A stretch of DNA of 49,142 nucleotides from positions 1 through 49,142 of the forward strand of contig JAZSLZ010000040.1 of assembly GCA_045535635.1 (NCBI GenBank), given 5' to 3'. Shown here piece after piece: positions 26,135 to 34,560 of the stretch. This stretch comes from RGIG8700 sp045535635 (GTDB lineage: Bacteria; Bacillota; Clostridia; RGIG6154). Numbering within the stretch: position 1 is the first letter of the stretch; the number at the start of each line of letters is the position of its first letter. A program made the translations under genes and the position numbers. The notes under the pieces were generated by a model. The model did not search any database and had not been told where the DNA came from. It worked only from the letters and a program-made list of their open reading frames with translations.

Positions 26135-26498
26135 CTGCTATTACTTCAATTTCTGCAAGTACATTTTTAGGAAGTGCTTTTACTGCTACGCAAGAACGGG
26201 CAGGTTTGCCTGTAAAATATGATGCATAAACTTCGTTAAATTCTGCAAAATCTTCCATATTCTGTAAAAAGCAAGTTGTTTTTACTACTTTTTCAAGGCT
26301 TGTTCCTGCTTCTTCAAGAACTGCCTTAAGATTTTCACAAATTTGCTTTGTCTGTTCTTTAATTCCTGTTGCTTCAACATTTCCTGACTCTGGATTAATT
26401 GGAATTTGTCCTGATGTAAAAACAAGATTTCCTGTTTTAATCGCCTGTGAATAAGGGCCTATTGCCGCAGGGGCTTTGTTTGTATTTACAATATTCAT
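26124..26498 (-). CDS. ridA: RidA family enamine/imine deaminase
   Basis: Hydrolyses reactive 2-aminoacrylate-type enamines/imines produced by PLP enzymes. The 124-residue protein has family motifs AIGPYSQAI (12-20), FTSGQIPINP, and ARSCVAVKALPKNVLAEIEVIA with the substrate-binding arginine R101 and glutamate E117. GGAGG lies four bases before the ATG. It is nine bases downstream of trpB in the same unit, which fits detoxification of aminoacrylate made by that enzyme. Confidence 0.93.
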   Translation of the reverse strand: MNIVNTNKAPAAIGPYSQAIKTGNLVFTSGQIPINPESGNVEATGIKEQTKQICENLKAVLEEAGTSLEKVVKTTCFLQNMEDFAEFNEVYASYFTGKPARSCVAVKALPKNVLAEIEVIAEID

Positions 26499-26507
26499 AT
26501 TTCCTCC

Positions 26508-27749
26508 TCATACGTCATAGTCGAGCTTAAATTTTTCACCACAACCATAGTTTTCATAAACATAATCAATATCCTTATCCCCTCTGCCTGAAAGACAAGC
26601 AAGGATTGAGCCTGATTTGTGTTCTTTAGCATATTTAATAGCAAATGCTACTGCATGAGCACTTTCAATTGCAGGAATAATACCCTCATATCTTGAAAGA
26701 AGGAAAAATGCTTCCATTGCTTCTTCGTCTGAAATAACATCATATTTAACTCTGTTCAAATCTCTTAAATATGCGTGTTCAGGACCAACACCAGGATAGT
26801 CAAGACCACTTGCAATTGAATAAACAGGAAGTGGTTCGCCTTTTTCATCCTGAAGAACATAGCTCTTATATCCGTGGATAACGCCTTCGCTTCCGTAAGC
26901 CATTGTTGCCGCATGGTCACCGATTTTTGAGCCTCTTCCAAGAGGTTCTATGCCATAAATTTCAACCGGATCTGCAAGAAATGGTGTGAACATACCAAGT
27001 GAGTTTGAGCCACCGCCAACACAAGCAGTTACTGCATCAGGCATAATGCCTGTCATCTCTAAGAACTGGTCTCTTGCCTCATATCCGATTACAGACTGAA
27101 AATCTCTCACCATTTTAGGAAACGGATGTGGACCTGCAGCAGTACCGATGCAATAAATAGCATCCTTATATTCATTAAGATACGCTTCAAAAGCTGCATC
27201 ACAAGCTTCTTTTAAAGTTTTAAGGCCCTTTGTTACAGGAATAACATTTGCACCAAGCATCTTCATTCTTATAACATTTGGATGCTGTTTTGCAATATCT
27301 ACTTCGCCCATATAAACATCACACTTCATACCAAAATATGCAGCTGCAGTTGCAATTGCAACGCCGTGCTGACCTGCACCTGTTTCTGCAATAATTTTTT
27401 TCTTACCCATATATTTTGCAAGAAGACCTTCACCCATACAATGGTTAAGCTTATGTGCACCTGTGTGATTTAAATCTTCTCTTTTGAGATAAATCTGGCA
27501 GTTACCAAAAATCTTTGAAAGTCTTTCACAGTGATAAACCGGTGTAGGTCTGCCCTGAAATTCTTTTCTTATTCTTCTTAATTCGTTAATAAACTGTGCA
27601 GAATGACATATTGCTTCATAAGCATCATCTGCCTGTTTGAATGCCTCCTGAAGCTCTGCATCGATATAAGAGCCGCCATAAGGACCAAAATATCCGTCTT
27701 CTGTAGGAAACTCTTTAAGATAATTATCAAAATCTTTATATTTGTTCAT
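26508..27749 (-). CDS. trpB: Tryptophan synthase beta-chain-like PLP enzyme (stand-alone)
   Basis: PLP beta-replacement enzyme; in TrpAB it joins serine and indole. The start is set at ATG 27749 (413 residues) because AAGG lies seven bases before it and the -10 box of the predicted promoter (27786-27781) covers the upstream ATG at 27782. Motifs: YLKREDLNHTGAHKLN with PLP lysine K100, IIAETGAGQHGVAIATAAAYFG with the catalytic glutamate E122, PHPFPKMVRDFQSVIG, VGGGSN (phosphate loop, 244-249) and LSGRGDKD. The catalytic set is intact, so it is TrpB1-like, but no trpA or other trp gene is nearby; only ridA follows. It might act on external indole or as a serine deaminase. Confidence 0.85.
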   Translation of the reverse strand: MNKYKDFDNYLKEFPTEDGYFGPYGGSYIDAELQEAFKQADDAYEAICHSAQFINELRRIRKEFQGRPTPVYHCERLSKIFGNCQIYLKREDLNHTGAHKLNHCMGEGLLAKYMGKKKIIAETGAGQHGVAIATAAAYFGMKCDVYMGEVDIAKQHPNVIRMKMLGANVIPVTKGLKTLKEACDAAFEAYLNEYKDAIYCIGTAAGPHPFPKMVRDFQSVIGYEARDQFLEMTGIMPDAVTACVGGGSNSLGMFTPFLADPVEIYGIEPLGRGSKIGDHAATMAYGSEGVIHGYKSYVLQDEKGEPLPVYSIASGLDYPGVGPEHAYLRDLNRVKYDVISDEEAMEAFFLLSRYEGIIPAIESAHAVAFAIKYAKEHKSGSILACLSGRGDKDIDYVYENYGCGEKFKLDYDV

Positions 27750-27780
27750 AATTTCGCCTTCTTTTACATACATTTCGTTC

Positions 27781-27808
27781 ATTTTACCACATATTAAAAC
27801 AAATGCAA
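27781..27808 (-). promoter_or_regulatory. Putative promoter for trpB-ridA
   Basis: Minus-strand TTGCAT (27808-27803) and TAAAAT (27786-27781) with a 16-base spacer. Transcription would begin near 27774, downstream of the first ATG, which decides the trpB start. Confidence 0.5.
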
Positions 27809-27818
27809 GTTTTAAGCT

Positions 27819-28754
27819 TTATTTTAATTTTATTGCTTCTTTAACCTTTTCTGCAATATATTCAGGTGTTATGTTATAAAGCTTGAAAAGCTCTGCAGGT
27901 TTTCCTGATGTACCGAATTTATCCTGAACACCAACTCTGAGTACAGGCACAGGAGCTTCTTCACAAACAACCTCTGCTACTGCACTTCCAAGACCGCCGT
28001 AAATGTTATGCTCTTCAACAGTTACGATTGCACCTGTTTCTTTAGCAGCTTTAACAATAATATCTCTGTCTATAGGCTTAATTGTATGTATATCAACAAC
28101 TCTTGCTGAAATTCCTTCTTCTTTAAGCATTTCTGCAGCTTTAAGTGCAAATTCAAGAACGATACCTGTTGCAACGATTGTCGCATCGCTTCCTTCTTTA
28201 ATTTCAACACCTTTACCAAGCTCAAACTTAAAGTCATCACTATGTATCTGCTCTGTTGCAAGTCTGCAGAATCTTAAATATACAGGTCCATTATGTTCAA
28301 GCGCCGCTTTAACAGCCTGTTTTGCTTCAATAGCATCACAAGGGTTAATAACAACCATACCCGGAATTGTTCTCATTAAGCTTATATCTTCAATACACTG
28401 ATGTGTTGCACCGTCCTCACCAACAGAAATACCGCCGTGAGTACCAACAACCTTAACATTTAATTTTGGGTAACAAACAGAGTTTCTTACCTGTTCATAG
28501 GCTCTTCCTGATGAAAACATTGCAAATGATGCCGCAAATACAGGAATACCGCAAGTTGCAATACCTGCCGCAGTTGAAATCATATTTCCCTCTGCAATAC
28601 CTGTATCTATAAATCTTTCAGGATATGCTTTTTTAAATATAACGGTTTTTGTTGCTTCTGCAAGGTCTGCATCCATAACAACAAAGTCATGACTTTCCGC
28701 AAGTTCTACCAAAGCTTTACCAAAAGCTTCTCTTGTAGCCATTTTTTCACTCAC
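27819..28754 (-). CDS. Transketolase, C-terminal subunit
   Basis: Second half of a split transketolase: pyrimidine-binding and C-terminal domains (311 residues). It shows ATREAFGKALVEL, DTGIAEGNMISTAAGIATCG, the conserved GTHGGISVGEDGATHQCIEDI (about 109-129) and a C-terminal domain ending with EEHNIYGGLGSAVAEVV. The start is GTG 28754 with GGAGG nine bases before; ATG 28742 with GGTGAG is an alternative. It overlaps the N-terminal subunit gene by eight bases. The pair performs pentose-phosphate carbon transfer; split transketolases are common in Clostridia. DXP-synthase-like activity is unlikely since dxs is present. Confidence 0.9.
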   Translation of the reverse strand: MSEKMATREAFGKALVELAESHDFVVMDADLAEATKTVIFKKAYPERFIDTGIAEGNMISTAAGIATCGIPVFAASFAMFSSGRAYEQVRNSVCYPKLNVKVVGTHGGISVGEDGATHQCIEDISLMRTIPGMVVINPCDAIEAKQAVKAALEHNGPVYLRFCRLATEQIHSDDFKFELGKGVEIKEGSDATIVATGIVLEFALKAAEMLKEEGISARVVDIHTIKPIDRDIIVKAAKETGAIVTVEEHNIYGGLGSAVAEVVCEEAPVPVLRVGVQDKFGTSGKPAELFKLYNITPEYIAEKVKEAIKLK

Positions 28755-29601
28755 CTAAAAGCACCTCCAATTCTGCAATTTTTGCATCTATTTCTTTAAT
28801 TGCAACTTCATATAATTCTTGATTAGGCGCCGCACCGTGCCACTGGCACTTGCCTTCCATATAAGATACGCCTTTACCTTTTGTTGATTTGCAGATAATA
28901 ATTGAAGGCTTACCTTTACATTCTTTTGCTTTAGAAATTGCATCGCAGATTTCTTCAACATTATGTGCATCTATTGTTAAAACATTAAAGCCAAAAGCTT
29001 CAAACTTTTTATCAACAGGAGCTGATGACATAACCTCTGCAGTTGCACCGTCAATCTGAAGACCGTTTAAGTCAAGGAAATATGTAACATTGTCAAGCTT
29101 ATAGTGAGATGCAAACATAGCCGCTTCCCAAACCTGACCTTCTTCAATTTCTCCATCGCCAAGTACAGCATAAACTCTGTAATCCTTATTCTTGAGCTTA
29201 CCTGCAAGTGCCATACCGTTTGCACAGCTTACGCCCTGACCAAGTGAGCCTGATGACATATCAACCCCGGGAATTCCTTTCATATCAGGATGACCTTCTA
29301 AATAACTGTCTGTTTTTCTTAAGGTTACAATGTCTTCCTTTGGAATAAATCCTTTTTCTGCCAATGCTCCGTAAAGTGCAGGTGCGCAATGGCCTTTTGA
29401 CATAACAAATCTGTCTCTGTCAGGATTTTTGGGGTCTTTAGGATCTACATTCATTTCTTTAAAATAAAGAACAGACATAATTTCTGCAATTGAAAGCGAT
29501 CCGCCAGGATGTCCTGATGCTGCATTGTAAACGCCGTCTAAAATATGTCTTCTTATTTTATAGGCATTTAAGTTAAGCATGTTTACTTCGTGTTTATTCA
29601 T
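28747..29601 (-). CDS. Transketolase, N-terminal subunit
   Basis: First half of the split transketolase (284 residues), carrying the thiamine-diphosphate/Mg binding motif GDGEIEEGQVWEAAMFA ... FLDLNGLQIDG (about 150-185) and the family start LDGVYNAASGHPGGSLSIAEIM with MSKGHCAPALYG. The ATG at 29601 overlaps the stop of the upstream YitT-type gene by four bases, so the three genes are translated in series. Partner: the C-terminal subunit directly downstream. Confidence 0.92.
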   Translation of the reverse strand: MNKHEVNMLNLNAYKIRRHILDGVYNAASGHPGGSLSIAEIMSVLYFKEMNVDPKDPKNPDRDRFVMSKGHCAPALYGALAEKGFIPKEDIVTLRKTDSYLEGHPDMKGIPGVDMSSGSLGQGVSCANGMALAGKLKNKDYRVYAVLGDGEIEEGQVWEAAMFASHYKLDNVTYFLDLNGLQIDGATAEVMSSAPVDKKFEAFGFNVLTIDAHNVEEICDAISKAKECKGKPSIIICKSTKGKGVSYMEGKCQWHGAAPNQELYEVAIKEIDAKIAELEVLLGE

Positions 29602-30440
29602 TGCTTAAGCCTTCCTCTCCTGAAATTGCCCCATACCTCTCTTGCATCAAAGAGAATAAAAAAGGCATTTTCATCTATGTTTATTACTATATTTTTTAAT
29701 TTTGCTAATTCATTTCTTTTAACAACACATAAAAGCGTTTTCATATCGTTGCCGGTGTACATACCTGTTGAGCTTATTCCTGTAACGCCTCTTTCAAGAA
29801 CATTTAATATTTCTTTTGAAACTTTTTCCCAGCTTGAGGTTACAATAAGCACTCCTTTTGCAAAATCTCCACCCTCTAAAACATAATCTACTATTCTTGC
29901 AGAGATTATTAAAGCTGCAAGTGCATAAATCCCAAGGTCAAAGTTTTGTGTTACAAAAACTGATGCTGCAATTATAGCTCCATCAACAACCATAATAAGT
30001 TTTCCTGTTGAAAGATTTGGCATAAACCTTCTTATAAGCAATACCGCAATTTCTGTACCGCCTGTAGTTCCGCCCATTTTCATTGCAATACCAACGCCAA
30101 GTCCCACAAGCACACCGCCTGAAATAGCTGATATAAACAAACTTTCAGTTACCAACGGTACTTCCTGCAAGAGGTTTGTCATTATGCTTAAGGTTAAAGT
30201 CCCTACCATTGATTTCAGCAGAAAATCTTTACCCATAAACTTAAAAGCACTTAAAAACAACGGTATGTTAAGACCAAGTATCACAAAGGAAGGTTCAATT
30301 CCTGTTGAATACTGGACTATGGCCGCTATTCCTGAAACTCCCCCTGCCGCAATAGTTTTTGGCAGTAAAAACAAATCAAGTCCAAGTGCCATAACGGTTG
30401 CGCCAATAATAACAAAGAAAAACTCTTTAAGTTTTTTCAT
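29598..30440 (-). CDS. YitT family membrane protein (DUF161 + DUF2179)
   Basis: Integral membrane protein of unknown function, 280 residues. About five or six hydrophobic helices fill residues 8-200 (FFVIIGATVMALGLDLFLLP, GGVLVGLGVGIAMKMGGTTGGTEI), followed by the soluble DUF2179 domain (GVLIVTSSWEKVSKEILNVLERGVTGI ... VVKRNELAKLKNIVI). The region before the start can form a 15-base-pair hairpin that covers the GAGGAG site. Linkage with split transketolase is not explained by known function. Confidence 0.87.
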   Translation of the reverse strand: MKKLKEFFFVIIGATVMALGLDLFLLPKTIAAGGVSGIAAIVQYSTGIEPSFVILGLNIPLFLSAFKFMGKDFLLKSMVGTLTLSIMTNLLQEVPLVTESLFISAISGGVLVGLGVGIAMKMGGTTGGTEIAVLLIRRFMPNLSTGKLIMVVDGAIIAASVFVTQNFDLGIYALAALIISARIVDYVLEGGDFAKGVLIVTSSWEKVSKEILNVLERGVTGISSTGMYTGNDMKTLLCVVKRNELAKLKNIVINIDENAFFILFDAREVWGNFRRGRLKQ

Positions 30441-30441
30441 C

Positions 30442-30478
30442 TTTTCATCTCCTCAATTTTATTTTGAGAAGATGAAAA
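30442..30478 (-). promoter_or_regulatory. Hairpin covering the ribosome-binding site of the YitT-type gene
   Basis: Minus strand: TTTTCATCTTCTCAA (30478-30464) pairs with TTGAGGAGATGAAAA (30456-30442) over a 7-base loop, 15 pairs with one G-U. The 3' arm contains the GAGGAG site of the gene starting at 30440. No T-run follows, so it is more likely a translational control or RNA-processing hairpin than a terminator. Confidence 0.55.
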
Positions 30479-30482
30479 CTAT

Positions 30483-30893
30483 TTATTCAAGTTCTGTTGC
30501 TGTTTTCAGAAGATACTCAAGTCTTTCCATCTGTCCGTCTGCATATAAAAAGCCGATTAAGGTTTCAAAGCCTGTAGCTTTTTTGTATTCAGCAAGTGAT
30601 GCATTTTTTGCTCTGGTGTTCACCTTTGTGTTTCTGCCTCTTTTGAACATTGTTATTTCTTCTTCTGTCAAATAAGGCATAATCTTATCCATAGCCTCGC
30701 ATTGTGCAGATGCTTTTACATACTGCACAGCCTTTTTGTGAAGTGTGTTTGCCGCCGCATTTGTGTTATTTACAATTTTGGCTCTTATAAAAAGCTCAAA
30801 CACACCATCCCCTAAAAAAGCAAGGGTAAGTGGTGAATACTGATTAGCTTTTATCTTGAATTCTCCTGCAAATTCTGTTAACCGCGCTTCCAT
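30483..30893 (-). CDS. mrnC: Mini-ribonuclease III (MrnC)
   Basis: RNase III-like nuclease without a dsRNA-binding domain that matures 23S rRNA in Firmicutes. The 136-residue protein has the catalytic motif SPLTLAFLGDGVFELFIRAKIV with D29 and E33, and a second site near VNTRAKNASLAEYKKATGFETLIGFLY. It overlaps cysS by 16 bases. The order cysE-cysS-mrnC matches Bacillus and Clostridia, which supports the call. Confidence 0.93.
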   Translation of the reverse strand: MEARLTEFAGEFKIKANQYSPLTLAFLGDGVFELFIRAKIVNNTNAAANTLHKKAVQYVKASAQCEAMDKIMPYLTEEEITMFKRGRNTKVNTRAKNASLAEYKKATGFETLIGFLYADGQMERLEYLLKTATELE

Positions 30894-32248
30894 TTTACGC
30901 CCTGTGGAGTATCTTCAAGAATAATTCCCATATTCTTTAAAGAATCTCTTATTTCATCTGCAAGTGCGAAATTTCTTTCTTTTCTTGCATTGTTTCTTTT
31001 TTCAATAAGCTCTTCAATGTCACTGTCTAAAAGTGCTTCTTCTTTTTCTTTGTAAATACCAAGAACATCGCAAAGCTCTTTTAAAAGTGCAAGTGCATTT
31101 TCTTTTGATGCTTCGTTCATCTCTGCAAGATAAGTGTTGATTTCCTTAACAAGCTCAAAAATAACTGAAATTGCATCTGCAGTGTTAAGGTCATCATCCA
31201 TAGCTTCAACAAATTTATCTCTGAAATTTGAAAGGTCAACATCCTTTGCACCTGCTTCGCCCTTCATTGAAAATTCAATATTTTCAATACATCTGTCAAT
31301 TCTTTCAAGACCGTTTTGTGCCTGACCTAAAAGCTCGTCAGAGAAATTGATTGGGCTTCTGTAATGAGCAGTTAACATAAAGAATCTTATAACTCTGTGC
31401 TCAAAATGCTCAGCAATATCTCTTATGGTAAAGAAATTGCCCTTTGATTTAGACATTTTCTCATTGTCTACATTAATAAAACCGTTGTGCATCCAGTATC
31501 TTGCAAAAGTGCAACCGTGAGCACATTCACTCTGCGCAATTTCGTTTTCGTGGTGTGGGAACATTAAGTCCTTACCACCGCTGTGAATATCAATTGTTTC
31601 GCCAAGGTACTTGTTTGCCATAGCAGAACATTCAATATGCCAACCTGGTCTTCCCATTCCCCATGGACTTTCCCATGCAGGTTCGCCCGGCTTCTGTTTT
31701 TTCCATACTGCGAAATCAAGGGGTTCTTTTTTCGCTTCGTTTATATTAATTCTTGCACCTGACTCCAAATCTTCAAGTGGCTGTTTTGAAAGTTTTCCGT
31801 ATTCACTGAATTTACTTGTCTGGAAGTAAACATCACCGTCAACCTCATAAGCAAAGCCTTTTTCAACAAGAGTAGAAACAAGCTCGATAATTTCCTGAAT
31901 ATGCTCTGTTGCCTTTGGATGATATGTTGCTTCTTTAATTCCAAGAGCCTTTGCATCTTTGAAATATTCTTCTATATATTGTTCGCCAAGCTCTTTAACA
32001 GTAATACCAAGGTCATTTGCCTTGTTAATCATTTTATCGTCAATATCTGTAAAGTTCTGAACAAAATTTACTTTATATCCTCTGTATTCAAAATATCTTC
32101 TTAACTGGTCGAAGATTATAAAAGGTCTCGCATTTCCAAGATGGAAGAAGTTATAAACTGTAGGACCGCAAGAGTACATATTTACAGTATTTTCATGAAG
32201 AGGAATAAATTCCTCCTTCTGTCTTGTCATAGTATTATATATTTTCAT
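30878..32248 (-). CDS. cysS: Cysteinyl-tRNA synthetase
   Basis: Class I synthetase charging tRNA-Cys. The 456-residue protein contains the zinc ligand C27 in MYSCGPTVYNFFHLGNARPF, HLGN at 36-39 (the HIGH motif), WHIECSAM (C207) and PHHENEIAQSE (H232, E236), and KMSKSKGN at 264-271. It overlaps cysE by four bases (ATGA). No T-box lies upstream of the operon, so cysteine control, if any, acts by another route. Confidence 0.96.
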   Translation of the reverse strand: MKIYNTMTRQKEEFIPLHENTVNMYSCGPTVYNFFHLGNARPFIIFDQLRRYFEYRGYKVNFVQNFTDIDDKMINKANDLGITVKELGEQYIEEYFKDAKALGIKEATYHPKATEHIQEIIELVSTLVEKGFAYEVDGDVYFQTSKFSEYGKLSKQPLEDLESGARININEAKKEPLDFAVWKKQKPGEPAWESPWGMGRPGWHIECSAMANKYLGETIDIHSGGKDLMFPHHENEIAQSECAHGCTFARYWMHNGFINVDNEKMSKSKGNFFTIRDIAEHFEHRVIRFFMLTAHYRSPINFSDELLGQAQNGLERIDRCIENIEFSMKGEAGAKDVDLSNFRDKFVEAMDDDLNTADAISVIFELVKEINTYLAEMNEASKENALALLKELCDVLGIYKEKEEALLDSDIEELIEKRNNARKERNFALADEIRDSLKNMGIILEDTPQGVKWKRG

Positions 32249-32874
32249 TTCTTATTTTCTCCTTTCTCAAGGTTATCAAGGCGTATCTGTATTCTACAAA
32301 ATTCCTGTGATATTGGGTCAGGCATATGAACATGGTCAAAGTTACCTGCAATCTTTTCATTATTTCTTCTTACAATTCTTGCAGGGATACCGACACAAGT
32401 GCAATTTTCAGGAACATCTGAAAGAACAACCGCATTCGCAGCAATCTTAACATTATCGCCAACAGTAAAGTTACCAAGCAGTTTTGCACCGCAACCAACT
32501 AAAACATTGTTTCCAAGAGTTGGATGTCTTTTTCCTTTGTCTTTACCCGTACCACCAAGGGTTACTCCCTGATAAATCGTACAGTTATCTCCAACAATTG
32601 CAGTTTCTCCTATTACAACTCCCATACCATGGTCAATGAAAACTCCGTTTCCAAGCTGTGCAGCAGGATGAATTTCTATGCCGTACTTTCTTCTTGTATT
32701 ATTTGAAATTCTTGTTGCTATAAACTTATGCCCTTTATTATAGAGCTTATGAGCAATTCTGTGCCTCATAACCGCTTTAAATCCAGGGTACATAAAAAAC
32801 ACTTCCCATGGATTTCTTGCGGCAGGGTCTCTGTCCATAATGGATTTTATATCATTTTTAATCTGGTCAAACAA
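32245..32874 (-). CDS. cysE: Serine O-acetyltransferase
   Basis: Forms O-acetylserine from serine and acetyl-CoA, the first step of cysteine synthesis. The short 209-residue form is typical of Firmicutes: an N-terminal helical part (PWEVFFMYPGFKAVMRHRIAHKLY) and a left-handed beta-helix (GIEIHPAAQLGNGVFIDHGMGVVIGET, GVTLGGTGKDKGKRHPTLG, KIAANAVVLSDVPENCTCVGIPARIV). The start is TTG 32874 with GGGAGG about nine bases upstream; the nearby ATG is out of frame. It leads the cysE-cysS-mrnC unit. Confidence 0.94.
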   Translation of the reverse strand: MFDQIKNDIKSIMDRDPAARNPWEVFFMYPGFKAVMRHRIAHKLYNKGHKFIATRISNNTRRKYGIEIHPAAQLGNGVFIDHGMGVVIGETAIVGDNCTIYQGVTLGGTGKDKGKRHPTLGNNVLVGCGAKLLGNFTVGDNVKIAANAVVLSDVPENCTCVGIPARIVRRNNEKIAGNFDHVHMPDPISQEFCRIQIRLDNLEKGENKK

Positions 32875-32905
32875 TACATTTGCCCTCCCAATATATAATC
32901 ACTCT

Positions 32906-32934
32906 ATTTTAACATAATATACAAATCTTTTCAA
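32906..32934 (-). promoter_or_regulatory. Sigma-A promoter for cysE-cysS-mrnC
   Basis: Minus strand TTGAAA (32934-32929), 17 bases, TAAAAT (32911-32906), 31 bases before the TTG start. The leader is too short for a T-box. Confidence 0.65.
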
Positions 32935-32990
32935 TAGTTTTCGCAGTATATTTTAAAGGATTTAATTTTAAAGAAATTTTTCAAAAAAGC

Positions 32991-33019
32991 TTTACAACAA
33001 ACAAATGTTCGTGTATAAT
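32991..33019 (+). promoter_or_regulatory. Sigma-A promoter for the Y-family polymerase gene
   Basis: TTTACA (32991-32996), a 17-base spacer ending GTG, and TATAAT (33014-33019), 19 bases before the GTG start. I see no clear LexA box over it. Confidence 0.78.
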
Positions 33020-33038
33020 AAGAAACGGAGGTGAGAAA

Positions 33039-34280
33039 GTGGAAAGAACTATATTTCATATAGATGCAAACTCTGCATTTTTATCATGGAGTTCAGTAAA
33101 GCTGTTAAATCAGTGGCCCCCTATTGATTTAAGGGCAGTGCCTTCTGTTGTAGGCGGAAGCGAACAATCAAGAAAAGGCATTGTTTTAGCCTCTTCAATC
33201 CCTGCCAAAAAGATTGGCATAAAAACAGGAGAAACTTTATACAGTGCAAGACTTAAATGTCCTGAACTTATTGTTGTTCCTCCGGATTTTGCACTTTATG
33301 AAGAAATGTCCGCAAAATTCTTTAAAATTTGCAACGAATTTTCTCCTCTTGTTCAGAAATTTTCAATAGACGAGCTTTTCCTTGATTATACAAATATGGA
33401 ACCTCATTTTGGTCCACCTCTTGAGGGTGCAAATAAAATAAGTGAAAGAATAAAAAAAGAGCTTGGATTTACTGTAAATATTGGCATTTCCACAAATAAG
33501 CTACTGGCAAAAATGGCATCAGACTTTGAAAAACCTGATAAAATTCACACTCTTTACCCTGAAGAAATTAAGGAAAAAATGTGGCCACTTCCCATTGGCG
33601 ACCTTTTTATGGTGGGCAGACAAACAAAGAAAAAGCTTCTTGATATAGGAATTGATACCATAGGAAAACTTGCCAATACCGACATAGAGCTTATGAAAAA
33701 ATATCTAAAATCTCACGGTGAGCTTATTCACAAATACGCCAACGGCATTGATGCCTCATTGGTGGAAATTGAAAAAGAGCCTTATAAAAGCATAAGCAAC
33801 GGTTCAACCCTGCCAAAGGATATTTCAGACAAAGGTGAACTTTTAAAATATACCCTTTCTCTCTGCGAAAAGGTCTGCTCAAGATTAAGAAAGGAACAGG
33901 TTTCTGCTTCAGTTGTGGATATAGGTATTCGTTTTAAAGACCTTACCTTTGCATCGCACCAGAAGAAGCTTTTAAAATATATTTATTCCACAAATGATGT
34001 TTATAATACAGTTAAAGAGCTTATAGGCGAACTATGGGACGGTAAAACACCTGTCCGTGCCATAACAATAGGTCTTTCCGACCTTGTTTCAAACGAATAT
34101 CAGCAATGCTCATTCTTTGACAACGATAAATCAAAAAAATACGAAAAAATAGACGGCATAGTTGACGAACTTCGTGAAAAATACGGATTTCATTGCATAA
34201 CACGAGGCTCTCTTGTGGATAACAAATTCCACCAAAATGTTCTAAAACTGCAGAACCCCTCAATGAAATCCTACCTATAA
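33039..34280 (+). CDS. dinB: Y-family DNA polymerase (Pol IV type)
   Basis: Translesion polymerase. The 413-residue protein has the first catalytic region IFHIDANSAFLSWSSV (D9), the palm motif FSIDELFLDYTNM with the acidic pair, NIGISTNKLLAKMASDFEKP and a little-finger domain (KSISNGSTLPKDISDK onward). The IDANSAF form is typical of a Firmicute Y-family branch between DinB and UmuC, so the symbol is approximate. The start is GTG 33039 with GGAGG seven bases upstream. The gene stands alone with its own promoter and terminator. Confidence 0.87.
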   Translation: MERTIFHIDANSAFLSWSSVKLLNQWPPIDLRAVPSVVGGSEQSRKGIVLASSIPAKKIGIKTGETLYSARLKCPELIVVPPDFALYEEMSAKFFKICNEFSPLVQKFSIDELFLDYTNMEPHFGPPLEGANKISERIKKELGFTVNIGISTNKLLAKMASDFEKPDKIHTLYPEEIKEKMWPLPIGDLFMVGRQTKKKLLDIGIDTIGKLANTDIELMKKYLKSHGELIHKYANGIDASLVEIEKEPYKSISNGSTLPKDISDKGELLKYTLSLCEKVCSRLRKEQVSASVVDIGIRFKDLTFASHQKKLLKYIYSTNDVYNTVKELIGELWDGKTPVRAITIGLSDLVSNEYQQCSFFDNDKSKKYEKIDGIVDELREKYGFHCITRGSLVDNKFHQNVLKLQNPSMKSYL

Positions 34281-34282
34281 AG

Positions 34283-34309
34283 GTGCATACAAAAGTATGC
34301 ACTTTTTTT
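34283..34309 (+). terminator. Terminator after the Y-family polymerase gene
   Basis: GTGCATAC (34283-34290) and GTATGCAC (34295-34302) with an AAAA loop, followed by seven T. Confidence 0.88.
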
Positions 34310-34333
34310 CAAAAGCTTTAGCATACTAATTTT

Positions 34334-34469
34334 AGATAAAAAATGAGTTCAGATTTTGCTGATTTACGGCGTGATATTAATTTCAGATAAAAAAACGGAG
34401 TGATATTTTGATAAAGGCAACCCGTAAATAAGTTCAAAAATGGAGATAGATTTTGATAAACCCAAGCCG
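34334..34469 (-). repeat. Degenerate tandem units next to the structured repeat
   Basis: Three related segments begin at about 34334, 34385 and 34431. Each has the pattern AGWTMAAAAA, then a GAG-like core, then ATTTTG and an ATAAA-like tail leading to a CCG/CGG. The third is the 5' part of the structured element at 34426-34560 and resembles 45760-45794. They look like decayed partial copies of that element. Confidence 0.45.
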
Positions 34470-34560
34470 TAGCATATTGTAATATGTGAGGCTTGGGTTT
34501 ATTTAAAAACGAGTGCACCTTAAAGTGCACTCGTGGTGTAGCCCATTTTTGGACTTATTT
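34426..34560 (-). repeat. Structured dispersed repeat, copy 1 (3' region of purL)
   Basis: An 18-base outer inverted repeat (34426-34443 and 34543-34560, one G-U) encloses two hairpins. The first has 12-base-pair arms ATAAACCCAAGC/GCTTGGGTTTAT (34456-34467, 34491-34502) around a 23-base core containing GTAGCATATTGTAATATGT. The second is GAGTGCAC/GTGCACTC (34511-34518, 34525-34532); on the minus strand it is followed by GTTTTT and is the likely purL terminator. The right outer arm includes the purL stop codon. The core recurs at 45793-45815 with different but pairing arms. Confidence 0.7.

Noticed and set aside
32875..32990. Possible T-box upstream of cysE-cysS
   Set aside because: The promoter at 32906-32934 leaves a leader of about 25 bases, and no AGGGTGGNACCGCG-type sequence is present.
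34318..34530. Minus-strand frame of 70 codons downstream of purL
   Set aside because: It is a translation of the structured repeat and its degenerate units; the repeated peptide-like pattern mirrors the DNA repeat, and hairpins occupy the sequence.
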